DNA of 64,000 bases from the NCBI RefSeq assembly GCF_900112355.1, contig NZ_FOLM01000004.1:186001-250000 (forward strand). The letters are read 5' to 3'. Both the position numbers and the translations under genes were made by a program. The notes beneath the pieces were generated by a model. That model saw nothing but the letters and a program-made list of their open reading frames with translations, was not told where the DNA came from and did no database searches. Below, piece after piece: positions 46,461 to 55,147 of the stretch. Each line of letters begins with the position of its first letter. The first letter of the stretch is position 1. Source of the DNA: Streptomyces aidingensis. GTDB taxonomy: Bacteria; Actinomycetota; Actinomycetes; Streptomycetales; Streptomycetaceae.

Positions 46461-47054
46461 TTACGAATCGCTGAGCGCGTCGTCCAGGCGCCGAAGGACC
46501 TGGCTGCGCTGGGTGGTGCTGTTGCGCGTCGTCGAGGGGGCGACCTTCTGCGCGATCAGCCCGGCCAATCGTTCGGCGTCGCGCTCGTCGCTGCTGGTGT
46601 AGCTGGCCCTGGTGAGCAAGCTGACCACGGTATCGGGGTCGATGTGCGGAAACAGCCCGCTTCCGCCCCCTCCGATGTCGTCGATGATCGACGTGTGCCC
46701 GAGGAGCATGTGGCTGATCTCGTGCAGGACGATGTGATCGCGGTGCAGCGGGCTGGTCGCGGCCTCGTGGAAGACGTGGTCGCTCGTCTCCGTGGCGATC
46801 CAGACTCCGCACGGCGCGTCAGCGCCGGCCAGGCCCGGCAGGCTGTGCAGATGCAGCGGCCGTCCGCGTTGCTCGGCGATGCGATCGCAGAAGATCTGGA
46901 TGTCGAAGGGATCCGGGATCTCGATCGTGGCGAGCAGTTCCTCGAACTCCGGGCGGTCCCGATGCTCGTCCTCGGGACGGCCGCGTCGGTTGCGCAGGGA
47001 CAACTGGACTCCGCTGGTGCTGTGCTCATGGATGCGGACGGAGACCGCCCGCAT
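46461..47054 (-). CDS. ImmA/IrrE-type metallopeptidase-like protein
   Basis: A 197-aa protein with HEISHMLLGH, the HExxH zinc motif of ImmA/IrrE proteases that cleave XRE repressors to induce mobile elements. The XRE gene lies directly upstream on the same strand. The downstream membrane genes may be controlled by this pair. The 240-bp gap before it (47055-47294) has no convincing gene. Confidence 0.85.
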   Translation of the reverse strand: MRAVSVRIHEHSTSGVQLSLRNRRGRPEDEHRDRPEFEELLATIEIPDPFDIQIFCDRIAEQRGRPLHLHSLPGLAGADAPCGVWIATETSDHVFHEAATSPLHRDHIVLHEISHMLLGHTSIIDDIGGGGSGLFPHIDPDTVVSLLTRASYTSSDERDAERLAGLIAQKVAPSTTRNSTTQRSQVLRRLDDALSDS

Positions 47055-47294
47055 CCGTTTTCGAAGGAAGACCTTACTTCACAGTAGAAACGGATCTTGA
47101 ACGACTGAAGATCGCCGGAAAACGACCAAATCGCCTGGGTGATCGGACCTGCACTGCTGGCAAGTTCAAATATTGCCTTTTGTGCTCATAGCGGGCATCC
47201 ATGAGTGGCTGGACTCGGCTTGGAAGGGCTGTGGGTGGTGAACGTCACCGCAGTGGGCTGGTCTATGGCAAGCCTGATGGGTTGCGCTTGCGAA

Positions 47295-47732
47295 CTACTG
47301 CGCATGGTCGTCGTCTCTCAGGCCCTCCAAGGCGCGGGCACGCTCGATCAGGTCCTGGATGGTGCGCAGGGTCTCCGGGGAGAGGCCGGATGCCCGCAGG
47401 GCGACCGAGCGCACCTGGTTGTCGCGCATGGCCGCCAGGGTCGACAGCTCGGCGGCGACCTGGGCTGAGCTTTCCTCGTTGAAGAAGTACGACGGCGGGA
47501 CGCCGAAGAAGCCGGCCAGGGCCTCCAGGTGCTTCATGGTCGGGTTGTCCTTGGCGCCGGTGCGCAGCTGCCAGATGTAGCTGGCCGAGATCGTGGGGCC
47601 GCCGCGCTCGCGAATGCCCGAAGCCACCTCCTCGTAGCTGTACGGCCCCCGGTTCTTCGGGTGGACGGTGGCGAAGAGGTAGTCGATCTTCTGCGCGAGT
47701 GTGCGCGGCTGGGCTGGCGCTCCATCGTTCAT
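47295..47732 (-). CDS. XRE-family transcriptional regulator
   Basis: A 145-aa protein with an HTH (EEVASGIRERGGPTISASYIWQLRTGAKDNPTMKHLEALAGFFGV) and a C-terminal helical domain typical of actinobacterial XRE regulators. GGAGGA lies before the ATG. The upstream region contains a strong divergent promoter and repeats, so it probably controls both this cassette and the rightward replication genes. Confidence 0.9.
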   Translation of the reverse strand: MNDGAPAQPRTLAQKIDYLFATVHPKNRGPYSYEEVASGIRERGGPTISASYIWQLRTGAKDNPTMKHLEALAGFFGVPPSYFFNEESSAQVAAELSTLAAMRDNQVRSVALRASGLSPETLRTIQDLIERARALEGLRDDDHAQ

Positions 47733-47818
47733 GGGTGCCGTCCTCCGCTTACGGGTCGTGCTTCATCAACTGGTGAGAACGATACATGCCCCAAGTGTGG
47801 TGCTTCCATTTTCATCAG

Positions 47819-47849
47819 TTGACATGATCCATCTTCCTCAGTCTATGTT
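47819..47849 (+). promoter_or_regulatory. Sigma-70-type promoter toward the replication/mobilisation genes
   Basis: TTGACA (47819-47824), a 17-nt spacer and TCTATG (or TATGTT, 19-nt spacer) lie in an AT-rich island. Just upstream, tcatcaactg (about 47763) and tcatcagttg (about 47812) are near-identical and could be XRE operator half-sites. Confidence 0.6.
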
Positions 47850-47865
47850 GGTCCCGTCGCCGACA

Positions 47866-47885
47866 ACCAGTGTGAACGCACTGGT
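47866..47885. promoter_or_regulatory. Inverted repeat just downstream of the promoter
   Basis: accagtg, a 6-nt centre, then cactggt is a perfect 7-bp inverted repeat in the early transcribed region. It could be an operator or an RNA hairpin. The rest of 47733-48097 shows no convincing gene; short frames there look like shadows. Confidence 0.5.
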
Positions 47886-48097
47886 GTGGGGCACTGCGCG
47901 GGATGCCTGCGGAAGGGAGCGGGCCGGCGCGGCGGACGGCCGCAGCGCAGGAGCGGAGACGAAGAACCGGCGCCCGGGAGCGGCGAACTCCCAGACGCCG
48001 GTGTCACGCCCCGAGGGACGGACTCACCACCGGGCGAGGCGGCTGAACTTTTCGACGAGACGGCCGCCCCGCCCAGCTACGAACCAGGAAGTATCGC

Positions 48098-48421
48098 ATG
48101 GCCGAAACTCTGGATGCCACCGGGACCAGCGGCGACCTCCCCCGCCGCCTGGCAGCAAGCCTCGCCGACATGATCCCCGGCGCCGCCAGGATCCGGGTGC
48201 ACTTCCAGCACCCGCAGCACACCTGGCCCCACCCCTGCGCCCGCGCCTACGACGCGGCCGGCCGCCCGATCCGGCTGACCCGCACCCAGGCGGTCACCGC
48301 CGCCCGCTGGGTGATGCGCGCCCACCCGGACGCCGCACTCGCGGGCGAGGTCCACGACTTCGACCTGGCATCCGCCCGGCTCACCAGCGCCGCCCTCCCC
48401 GCCGCCGGACGGGAGCGCTGA
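48098..48421 (+). CDS. Hypothetical protein upstream of the replication initiator
   Basis: A 107-aa protein that I do not recognise. AGGAAG lies 7 nt before the ATG. It contains DLPRRLAASLADMIPGAARIRVHFQHPQHTW and ends basic. It is 2 bp from the initiator gene, so is likely co-translated with it. Confidence 0.7.
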   Translation: MAETLDATGTSGDLPRRLAASLADMIPGAARIRVHFQHPQHTWPHPCARAYDAAGRPIRLTRTQAVTAARWVMRAHPDAALAGEVHDFDLASARLTSAALPAAGRER

Positions 48422-48423
48422 CC

Positions 48424-49452
48424 ATGGCCCGGATCAGGACCGTCAAACCCGACATGTTCATCAGCGAGACGCTGGCCGGGGTGAGCATCACCGCCGAGCG
48501 GACCTTCGTCGGCCTGCTCACCGAGGCCGACGACCACGGCCGCTACCTGGACAACGCGGCCATCATCGCCGGGCGCCTGTGGCCGCTGCGCGTCGAGCAC
48601 ACCTCGGTCCACGTCGAGGACGACCTCCACCAGCTCGCGATCGCCGGGCTGATCTGCCGCTACACCGGCTGTGACGGGCGCCGTTACCTGCACATCGTCA
48701 CCTGGGCCAAACACCAGAAGATCGACAAGCCGAGCCAGTCCCGCCGCCCGTCCTGCCCGGAGCACCACGCCGCCGAGCGGTGCGGCCCCTGCAAGGGCAT
48801 CTGTGCCTCCGTCCACACGTCGACGGCGGACTCCACGAGGGACGGGAGCCGCCTCCCCGAAGCCTCGCCGAGCCCTACGCGAGCGTTCGACGAGGCTTCC
48901 CCGACCTCGCCCACCACCCCCGCCACCCCGGGCGACCGTCCTACCGGCCCGGAGGACGAGCAGGCCGTTTGCCTGCACCCGGGCCGGTCCGGAGCCCGGG
49001 AAACACCAGGTGAGAGCCCTGTCTCCGAGGGTTCGGGGAAGGCTCCCCGAGCCCTCGCCGAAGGCTCGGCGCCTGGATCCAGGATCTTGGATCCTGGATC
49101 GAAGAATCCTTCGGGGCGCGATGCGCCCGCACCCGGTCCGTCGGCACGGACGCTCCTCGGCGAGTACGTAGCCGCCTGCCCCAACCGGCCGCCCGCCCGC
49201 GTCCTCGGGCATCTCGGCCGGGAGATCAACCAGCTCCTTGACGAGGGCATCGACCCGGACCACATCCGGGCCGGACTGGAGCGCTTCCGGGCCAAGCCCA
49301 TGCACCCCAGCGCGCTCGCCAGCCTGGTCAACGAGGCGATGAACGCGAACGGGCCTGGCTTGGTGCGGCCGGGGATCCGGCCTAACGTGCCTGGCCACAC
49401 CGCGTGGACCAACCCGGTCGACGCTGCCGCCGCCTACGCCGAGGAGCTGTGA
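48424..49452 (+). CDS. Replication initiator-like protein (phage replisome-organizer type)
   Basis: A 342-aa protein. The N-terminal ~120 residues (MARIRTVKPDMFISETLAGVS, LLTEADDHGRYLDNAAIIAGRLWPL) match the DNA-binding domain of actinophage and mobile-element replication proteins. A low-complexity linker (about 125-240) follows. The C-terminal domain (LLGEYVAACPNRPPARVLGHLGREI to MHPSALASLVNEAM) probably contacts a helicase or loader. The stop overlaps the start of a DnaC-like gene (TGATG), an arrangement like lambda O and P. Its linker-coding DNA holds clustered palindromes, a candidate origin. Confidence 0.8.
   Translation: MARIRTVKPDMFISETLAGVSITAERTFVGLLTEADDHGRYLDNAAIIAGRLWPLRVEHTSVHVEDDLHQLAIAGLICRYTGCDGRRYLHIVTWAKHQKIDKPSQSRRPSCPEHHAAERCGPCKGICASVHTSTADSTRDGSRLPEASPSPTRAFDEASPTSPTTPATPGDRPTGPEDEQAVCLHPGRSGARETPGESPVSEGSGKAPRALAEGSAPGSRILDPGSKNPSGRDAPAPGPSARTLLGEYVAACPNRPPARVLGHLGREINQLLDEGIDPDHIRAGLERFRAKPMHPSALASLVNEAMNANGPGLVRPGIRPNVPGHTAWTNPVDAAAAYAEEL
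48859..49100. other. Candidate replication origin inside the initiator gene
   Basis: Palindromes cluster in the linker-coding DNA. A 9-bp inverted repeat gaagcctcg spans 48859-48899. tcgggga/tccccga with a 4-nt loop lies at 49033-49050. A nested 11-bp inverted repeat (gatccaggatc at 49076-49086, gatcctggatc at 49090-49100) has arms that are themselves palindromes. In lambdoid phages the origin iterons lie at the same place in the O gene. Confidence 0.5.
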
Positions 49453-50144
49453 TGGGGACACCCGAACCCAAACGCCTCGGCGAAGGCGCCATGGCCCGCG
49501 TCGCCCGGATCCTCGCCGCCCGGGGCATCGACCCCGCCGCCGTCCCGGACCCGGACACGGACGAGCCGCACCCCGGTCTGGCCGCCGCCGAGGCCCGGAT
49601 TCCCCTGCGCTACCGGCACGCCGTCGCCGAACATCCGCAGGTCGCCGCCTGGGTCCGCGCCGTCGCGACGCGGGCGGCGTCCCCAAGCAAGGGCGCCCGC
49701 CGCCTGGCCGCCACCGGCCCGTCCGTGCTGCTGCTCGGCACCACCGGCACCGGCAAGACACACCAGGCGTACGGCGCCATCCGCTCGCTGACCGCCACCG
49801 GTATCGGCGTCCGTTGGCAGGCCACCACGGAGGCGGACCTGTACGCCTCGCTCCGGCCCCGCCCCGGCGGCGACACCGAACGCGAGCTGATGACCATCGC
49901 CCGCTGCCCGGTGCTGATCCTGGACGACCTCGGCGCCGCCAAGGGCAGCGAATGGACCGAGGAGCTCCTCTACCGCCTGATCAACAAGCGGTACAACGAC
50001 GTGCTCCCGACGCTCATCACCACCAACCTTGCCATCCGTGACCTGCGCCAGTCCCTCGGCGACCGGATCGCGTCCCGCCTGGCGGAGATGACCGAGCGGG
50101 TCGTCCTGGCCGGAGCCGACCGCAGACGCGTCCGAGCAGCCTGA
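49452..50144 (+). CDS. DnaC/IstB-like helicase loader ATPase
   Basis: A 230-aa AAA+ protein with Walker A GTTGTGKTH (about residue 98) and Walker B VLILDDLGA, then ITTNLAIRDLRQSLGDRIASRLAEM as in DnaC/DnaI loaders. Translation is coupled to the initiator gene. It probably recruits the host DnaB helicase to the element's origin. Confidence 0.9.
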   Translation: MGTPEPKRLGEGAMARVARILAARGIDPAAVPDPDTDEPHPGLAAAEARIPLRYRHAVAEHPQVAAWVRAVATRAASPSKGARRLAATGPSVLLLGTTGTGKTHQAYGAIRSLTATGIGVRWQATTEADLYASLRPRPGGDTERELMTIARCPVLILDDLGAAKGSEWTEELLYRLINKRYNDVLPTLITTNLAIRDLRQSLGDRIASRLAEMTERVVLAGADRRRVRAA

Positions 50145-50277
50145 GCCAGCCCGCCCGCCCGAATCCTGCCCTCCCCGCAGCGGGCCAGCCGGGGCCGCCC
50201 CGCCGCCCGCACCCCCACGCGCAATACTCCGCCGACGCCCGCCCGGCGCGCGGAGGACGATCCGGAGAAACCCACGC

Positions 50278-50835
50278 ATGGACACCAGCCCGACATCCCC
50301 TGCCCACCGCACCCTCGGCGACCACACCTGGCAGACCCGTGCCGCCTGCCTGCCGACCGAGGCGAACCCCGTCGACCCCGAGATCTTCTTCCCGGAGCCC
50401 GAGGAGACCGACCGCATCGCCACCGCAAAGGCGCTGTGCGCCCAGTGCCCCGTCCGCCGCACCTGCCTGGACGCCGCCCTGGAGAACGGAGACCGCCACG
50501 GAATCCGGGGCGGCCTGACCGAGGAGGAGCGCGACCCCCTGCACCGCAAGATCCGCGCCCGGCTCGACTACGCCCGCGTCAACGCCGTGCTCGCGGGCCG
50601 CGACATCCACCTGACCGACGCCGAACGCCAGGCGGTCGCTCGGGCCGCCTACCAGGCAGGCACCCCGGCCACCCGCCTGGCCTGGCTGCTCAAGGTCACC
50701 GAGGAGCACGCCGAGAAGCTGTACCGCCGCGTCCGGCGCCAGGTCCGCAACCGCTCGCTCAGCACCACCGAGCAGCGCCCGACCCGGCGGAAGCCCGGAC
50801 GCCCTTCCCGGTCCGACCTCGGGCAGGCCGCATGA
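50278..50835 (+). CDS. WhiB-family Fe-S regulator
   Basis: A 185-aa protein with the four WhiB cysteines (ACLP, then CAQCPVRRTC) that hold a [4Fe-4S] cluster, and the GIRGGLTEEER turn. The C-terminus has a second HTH-like segment (ARAAYQAGTPATRLAWLLKVTEEHAEKLYRRV) and a basic tail, longer than in short WhiB proteins. It overlaps the next gene by ATGA. It likely regulates the element. Confidence 0.93.
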   Translation: MDTSPTSPAHRTLGDHTWQTRAACLPTEANPVDPEIFFPEPEETDRIATAKALCAQCPVRRTCLDAALENGDRHGIRGGLTEEERDPLHRKIRARLDYARVNAVLAGRDIHLTDAERQAVARAAYQAGTPATRLAWLLKVTEEHAEKLYRRVRRQVRNRSLSTTEQRPTRRKPGRPSRSDLGQAA

Positions 50836-51791
50836 GTACCGCCACCATGACCGCTACGCCGGCACCCCCGCGCATCACCGGCTGGGACCGGGCGGCCATC
50901 GTCGCCCTCGGCGGAGCTGGCTGTGCCCTGAGCTATGACGCGCTCCAGCAGATGGCCACCGCCATCCACGTCCGCGGCCTGCTGACCTACCTGTTCCCCC
51001 TGGTCATCGACGGCTTCATCGCCTACGGCGTGCGCGCCCTGCTGGTGATGCGCACCGCCCCGTTCCCGGCCCGCCTGTACGTGTGGTTCCTGTTCGGCAC
51101 CGCGACAGCCGCCAGCATCTGGGCCAACGCCCTGCACGCCGTCCGGCTCAACCAGGTGAGGCCGGACAGCGGTGGCCTCCGGCTGGGAGACCTGACCGTC
51201 GGTGTCCTCTCCACCCTCGCGCCGCTCGCCCTGGCCGGAGCGGTCCACCTCTATATCCTTATCGCCCGGCGGGTGACCGGAACCGCTGTCCCCGGTCACC
51301 TCGGACAGCCGGGACACCAGGGTGACCGGATCGGACGGCCGGAGCGGCCTGCCCCTGTTTCCGGGCAGCCCTCCCCGGCCAACGGGCCGTCCCGGGTCAC
51401 CGATCACCCCGTCCGGGCCAGCTCTCCGGAGCGCGGCCGGAACCCCGCCCCCGCAGTGACCACCCCGGTCAGCCGAGCCGACGGCGACCCGGCCAGACCC
51501 ACTGACCAGGGCCTTGACCTGGGCGGACAGCCGTCCGGAAGACCCGCGCCGGTCACTCGTCCCCGCACCGGGACGGCCTCGACCGCCCCCCTGACCCGGA
51601 CCGCCTCGGCCTCGGACGAACTCCTCCCCATCGCCCGCCGGGCGGTCACCGAGACGGGCCGGGTCACCCGGGCGGTGGTTGCCGAGGCCATCCGGGGTCA
51701 GGGTCTCCCGCTGTCCAACGCCCGGCTGACCGACCTGATGCGGCAGCTCCGTGAGGACCTCGGACAGCCGTCGGACGAGCACGCGGCCTGA
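50832..51791 (+). CDS. DUF2637/SpdB-like membrane protein
   Basis: A 319-aa protein. Four membrane segments lie within residues 18-150 (IVALGGAGCALSYDALQQMA, LFPLVIDGFIAYGVRALLVM and two more), typical of DUF2637 proteins found in actinobacterial plasmids and conjugative elements, where SpdB proteins help intra-mycelial spread. A long Pro/Gly/Arg linker and a C-terminal winged-helix-like segment (GRVTRAVVAEAIRGQGLPLSNARLTDLMRQL) follow. Confidence 0.88.
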   Translation: MSTATMTATPAPPRITGWDRAAIVALGGAGCALSYDALQQMATAIHVRGLLTYLFPLVIDGFIAYGVRALLVMRTAPFPARLYVWFLFGTATAASIWANALHAVRLNQVRPDSGGLRLGDLTVGVLSTLAPLALAGAVHLYILIARRVTGTAVPGHLGQPGHQGDRIGRPERPAPVSGQPSPANGPSRVTDHPVRASSPERGRNPAPAVTTPVSRADGDPARPTDQGLDLGGQPSGRPAPVTRPRTGTASTAPLTRTASASDELLPIARRAVTETGRVTRAVVAEAIRGQGLPLSNARLTDLMRQLREDLGQPSDEHAA

Positions 51792-51883
51792 CCCGGACAC
51801 CACCCGCCAGGGTGTCCGGACCGGCTCTCCGGCCCGGACACCCGGCAGCGACAGCAGCCAACCGCACCCTTCCGGAGGCACCG

Positions 51884-52111
51884 CTGATACGTACCACCCC
51901 CGCGACGGCCGCCGAGGTCGACGCCTGGATCACCGTCCTGCACGACCGGGGCCACCTCCACCGCGCGGTCCCCGGACCCGCCGGCACCTGGACCGTGCAA
52001 CGCACCGCCGATAGCCGGCCCCGAACGCTCCACCACCCCGTTCTGGCCATGGACTTCGTCGCCGAGCTGCTCCTCGAACTTCGCAGCCGGGACGCGGAGC
52101 CGCCCCGATGA
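51884..52111 (+). CDS. Small hypothetical protein with possible CTG start
   Basis: A protein of about 75 aa: TAAEVDAWITVLHDRGHLHR, then TWTVQRTADSRPRTLHHPVL and a helical end. GGAGG lies 5 nt before CTG 51884, the only well-placed ribosome binding site; GTG 51812 is the nearest ordinary start but has none. It overlaps mobC by ATGA. The function is unknown; the context suggests mobilisation. Confidence 0.6.
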   Translation: MIRTTPATAAEVDAWITVLHDRGHLHRAVPGPAGTWTVQRTADSRPRTLHHPVLAMDFVAELLLELRSRDAEPPR

Positions 52112-52776
52112 ACCCGGTCGACGATCCGGCCCCCGGCGACGGGTCGCTACCGGAAGCCACTGCCGCCACCGGCGGAGCAAGGTGTCCCCTTGGATATCCC
52201 AACGGGCTATCCAAGGGGGTTGCCCTCGCCCAGGGGGGCGAGGGCACGTCGTCCGTTCCCCGCGCGGGGGCGCGCGGGGAACGGACGAGCCTCCGTCACC
52301 AGGGGGCGCCGGAGACAGAAGAAACCGCTACCGTCGCCGACCCCGAGCCGCCGCTCGCCTCCCGCCAGCCCGCCTTCCCCGACCGTCGTCCGCGCCGCCG
52401 CACCTACCAGCCGTCGCATCGCGAAGACATCATCGCCGCGCGCTTCACACCCGACGAGAAAGCCGAGATCGTCGCCGCCGCCAAGCGGACCGCCGTCTTC
52501 CCCTCCGGCTTCCTCGCCACCGCCGGCCTCAATGCCGCCCGCGGCGCGGTCGCCGTCCATCGCGACGCTCAGCTCGACGACGCCATCGACGAATTGGCGG
52601 CCCTGCGCGCCCAGATTTCCCGCGTCGGCAACAACATCAACCAGATCGCCCACGTCTACAACGCGGGCGGCCGACCACGCCCCGGTGAACTCGCCCACGC
52701 GCTGACCGTCCTCGTCCGCACCCTGCTCCACGTCGACGCAGCCGCCGACACCCTGGCGGGCAGGCGCACTCGGTGA
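52108..52776 (+). CDS. MobC-like relaxosome accessory protein
   Basis: A 222-aa protein. The C-terminal half has the MobC pattern: ARFTPDEKAEIVAAAKRT and LRAQISRVGNNINQIAHVYN. The N-terminal ~80 residues are unconserved-looking and encode three strong DNA hairpins. MobC binds oriT and assists the relaxase, whose GTG overlaps the mobC stop (GTGA). Confidence 0.88.
   Translation: MNPVDDPAPGDGSLPEATAATGGARCPLGYPNGLSKGVALAQGGEGTSSVPRAGARGERTSLRHQGAPETEETATVADPEPPLASRQPAFPDRRPRRRTYQPSHREDIIAARFTPDEKAEIVAAAKRTAVFPSGFLATAGLNAARGAVAVHRDAQLDDAIDELAALRAQISRVGNNINQIAHVYNAGGRPRPGELAHALTVLVRTLLHVDAAADTLAGRRTR
52186..52288. other. Candidate oriT: three consecutive perfect hairpins
   Basis: ccccttggata/tatccaagggg (52186-52218, 11-bp arms), tgccctcgcc/ggcgagggca (52221-52246, 10-bp arms) and a 17-bp-armed repeat with core gtccgttccccgcgc (52249-52288) follow one another within about 100 bp, inside the variable 5' part of mobC and upstream of the relaxase. 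This is the usual site and structure of a transfer origin. Confidence 0.6.
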
Positions 52777-54488
52777 TCCCCAAGATCCGGCGAGGCTCGC
52801 GCACCTACGGACTGCTTGCCTATCTCTACGGCCCCGGCCGGCGGGACGAGCACGTCGATCCCCACCTGGTGGCTTCCTGGGACGGCTTCGCACCGGACCC
52901 CGGCCGTGACCCCGAAGCCACCCTGGCGCAGCTCGCCCGAGCCTTGGACCTGCGGGTGAAGCAAGCCGGGAAGCGTGCCCCCGCGCAGCACGTCTGGCAC
53001 TGCTCCGTCCGCACCGCACCCGACGACCGCGAACTCAGCGACGACGAATGGGGAAACGTCGCGCGCGCGATCGTCCACGCCACCGGCATCGCTCCGGATG
53101 GTGACCCGGACGGCTGCCGGTGGGTGGCCGTCCGCCACGCCGACGACCACATCCACATCCTGGCCACCATGGTCCGCGGCGACCTGCGGCGTCCCCGGAT
53201 CAGCTACGACTTCAAGCGCGCCCAAGCCGAGTGCCGACGCCTGGAGAAGGAACTGGGCCTCCGCCGTCTCAACGCCGGTGACGGCACCGCCGCCCGCAAC
53301 CCCACCAGCGCGGAGCGCTTCAAAGCTGAGCGCACCGGCCGCACCGAGACGCCACGGGAAACCCTCCGCGCGGCCGTCCGCCAAGCCCTCGCGGGCGCCG
53401 CCACCGAAACGGAGTTCTTCGACCGCCTTGCCGCCGCCGGCCTGCGCATCAACAAGCGGTACGCCCCGTCCGGCGACGTTCTCGGCTATACCGTGGCCCT
53501 CCCCGGGGACCGCAACCGCGACGGCCGGCCCATCTGGTTCTCCGGCTCCCGCCTCGCTCCGGACCTCTCACTGCCCAAAATCCGACAGCGCCTGACCGCC
53601 GAACCTGCTCCGTCCGAGCGCCTCCGACCTGCGCCTGCCCGCCGAGCCGCCATCCCCGCCGTCGAGAGCGCACTCCGTACCCTCCACGAGAACCCGGACG
53701 CCGCCGCGGCCCACCTCGTCGGAGTCGGCGAGCTCCTGGACGCCACCGCCCAGACCGCCCCGGCCGCAACCCGAAGCGAACTCGCGGCAGCGGCACGCTC
53801 CTTCGAACGCGCTACTCGCTGCCACCTCCGAGCCGAGCAAGCGGATCTCCGCGCACTGCGCTCGGCAGCCCGAGGCATCGCTCACGCTGGCAACGCCCTC
53901 GGCCGGGGCGAAGACGGCGGCACCACCGCCATGCTGCTCTCCACCTTGGTCCTGGCGGTGATCGTGGCAGCTCGCTGGCACGCAGCCCGTGGCCACGCCC
54001 AGCAGGCCGCCGCCGCTCATCAGGCTGCCACCCACCTCCGCGCCGCCTACCAGAACGCTGCGAGGCCCGCTCTCCGCGCCTGGAGCCAACAGGGCCGTCA
54101 TCTGCCTGAGCCCGCCCGTGCCCGGTATCAGGCGGTCGTGCGGGATGCGCTGCCGACACGGCTCTGGCAGCAGGGGCGCGGCGACGGCAAGGATGCCCTC
54201 CTCGCCACACTCCACCAGGTCGAACGCGCCGGACATGATCCAGCAGCGCTGCTCAAGCAGGCGATCGACCTCCGCGAGTTGGACAGCGCCGACAGCATCA
54301 ACCAGGTGCTCGTCTGGCGTCTTCGCCGTATTACGGCCCTGCCGGGGCACCCCGACACGCCGCTCACGGTGGTCCGGTCCGTCGGTCAACGCGCAGCACC
54401 AGCTCACCAGAGGACCGTCGCCGAGGGTGGGGCTGCGGCAGACCCCCGTTTGTCGGCTGGTGCTCCTTCACGGCGTCCCGCACGCTGA
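52773..54488 (+). CDS. Relaxase/mobilisation nuclease (MobA/VirD2-like)
   Basis: A 571-aa protein. The three-His metal motif is VRHADDHIHILATM (HxDxxHxH). Upstream, RGSRTYGLLAYLYGPGR holds the expected catalytic Tyr near the N-terminus. It nicks oriT and leads the strand into the recipient. The C-terminal half is helical with a hydrophobic patch (AMLLSTLVLAVIVAARW). The tail has QRAAPAHQR about 33 residues from the end, a weak echo of the shared C-terminal motif on the other strand. The start is GTG. Confidence 0.92.
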   Translation: MIPKIRRGSRTYGLLAYLYGPGRRDEHVDPHLVASWDGFAPDPGRDPEATLAQLARALDLRVKQAGKRAPAQHVWHCSVRTAPDDRELSDDEWGNVARAIVHATGIAPDGDPDGCRWVAVRHADDHIHILATMVRGDLRRPRISYDFKRAQAECRRLEKELGLRRLNAGDGTAARNPTSAERFKAERTGRTETPRETLRAAVRQALAGAATETEFFDRLAAAGLRINKRYAPSGDVLGYTVALPGDRNRDGRPIWFSGSRLAPDLSLPKIRQRLTAEPAPSERLRPAPARRAAIPAVESALRTLHENPDAAAAHLVGVGELLDATAQTAPAATRSELAAAARSFERATRCHLRAEQADLRALRSAARGIAHAGNALGRGEDGGTTAMLLSTLVLAVIVAARWHAARGHAQQAAAAHQAATHLRAAYQNAARPALRAWSQQGRHLPEPARARYQAVVRDALPTRLWQQGRGDGKDALLATLHQVERAGHDPAALLKQAIDLRELDSADSINQVLVWRLRRITALPGHPDTPLTVVRSVGQRAAPAHQRTVAEGGAAADPRLSAGAPSRRPAR

Positions 54489-54697
54489 GGTCCCGACCCT
54501 CGAAGAAGGGAAGCGGCGGCCGACCTGAGCTCGTCCGTCCCCGCCTTCATTGTCCTCTGGCCCCCGCCCAATGTCTGCAAGCGGATCCATCGCGCCGGGC
54601 CACCGCCGCCGCCCTCCTCACCCGACACCGAAGAGACGAGCCAGCCGTACCATCAGTGTCCGGACGAGATGTCAGTACGTACCGTTACTGTCGTGGG

Positions 54698-55006
54698 ATG
54701 AAGGTGATTTACAAGATCACGTACCCAAACGGGAAGATCTACATTGGTTCGGATCGCACCGACAGTCGGCTGACCTACTTCGGAAGCCCTTCGAAAGAGC
54801 TTCTGGACCGTGACTTTGACCGCGCCGAACTGCAAGACTTCACGATCCGCAAGCAGATCCTCTGGCAGTCTGAAACCGCCACGACTGGCGAAGTGCTCCG
54901 ACGCGAGAACGAGCTCATCGTCGAACATGGCGCGAATGATCCTGACCGCGGCTACAATCAGCGGCCACTTTATCGGCAGAGCACGACACCGACACCGATG
55001 CCGTAG
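54698..55006 (+). CDS. Small GIY-YIG domain protein
   Basis: A 102-aa protein: MKVIYKITYPNGKIYIGSDR matches the GIY-YIG core, then a helical part with ENELIVEHGAND where Glu may bind metal. Base composition is more AT-rich than the relaxase side. No ribosome binding site precedes ATG 54698, so it may be leaderless. 54489-54697 holds no gene. It could be an orphan homing or repair-type nuclease. Confidence 0.75.
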   Translation: MKVIYKITYPNGKIYIGSDRTDSRLTYFGSPSKELLDRDFDRAELQDFTIRKQILWQSETATTGEVLRRENELIVEHGANDPDRGYNQRPLYRQSTTPTPMP

Positions 55007-55147
55007 AGTCACCACCAGCGGCACCATGCTGCGCGACTACGCACGTAGCCCATTTGTGTCGAGTTCCATCCTGCGGGAGGACTCGATCTCCCTCACTCCG
55101 TTACAGGTACACGGCGTTTGTGCTGCCTGTGATGAAGGGAGACGAGT

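Noticed and set aside
47886..48173. 95-codon plus-strand frame before the replication genes
   Set aside because: No ribosome binding site, overlaps the next supported gene, and Cys/Gly/Arg-rich composition without a motif.
52186..52288. Hairpins read as a CRISPR array or transcription terminator
   Set aside because: The three repeats differ in sequence and are not regularly spaced; they lie inside a coding frame within an operon, so oriT is more plausible.
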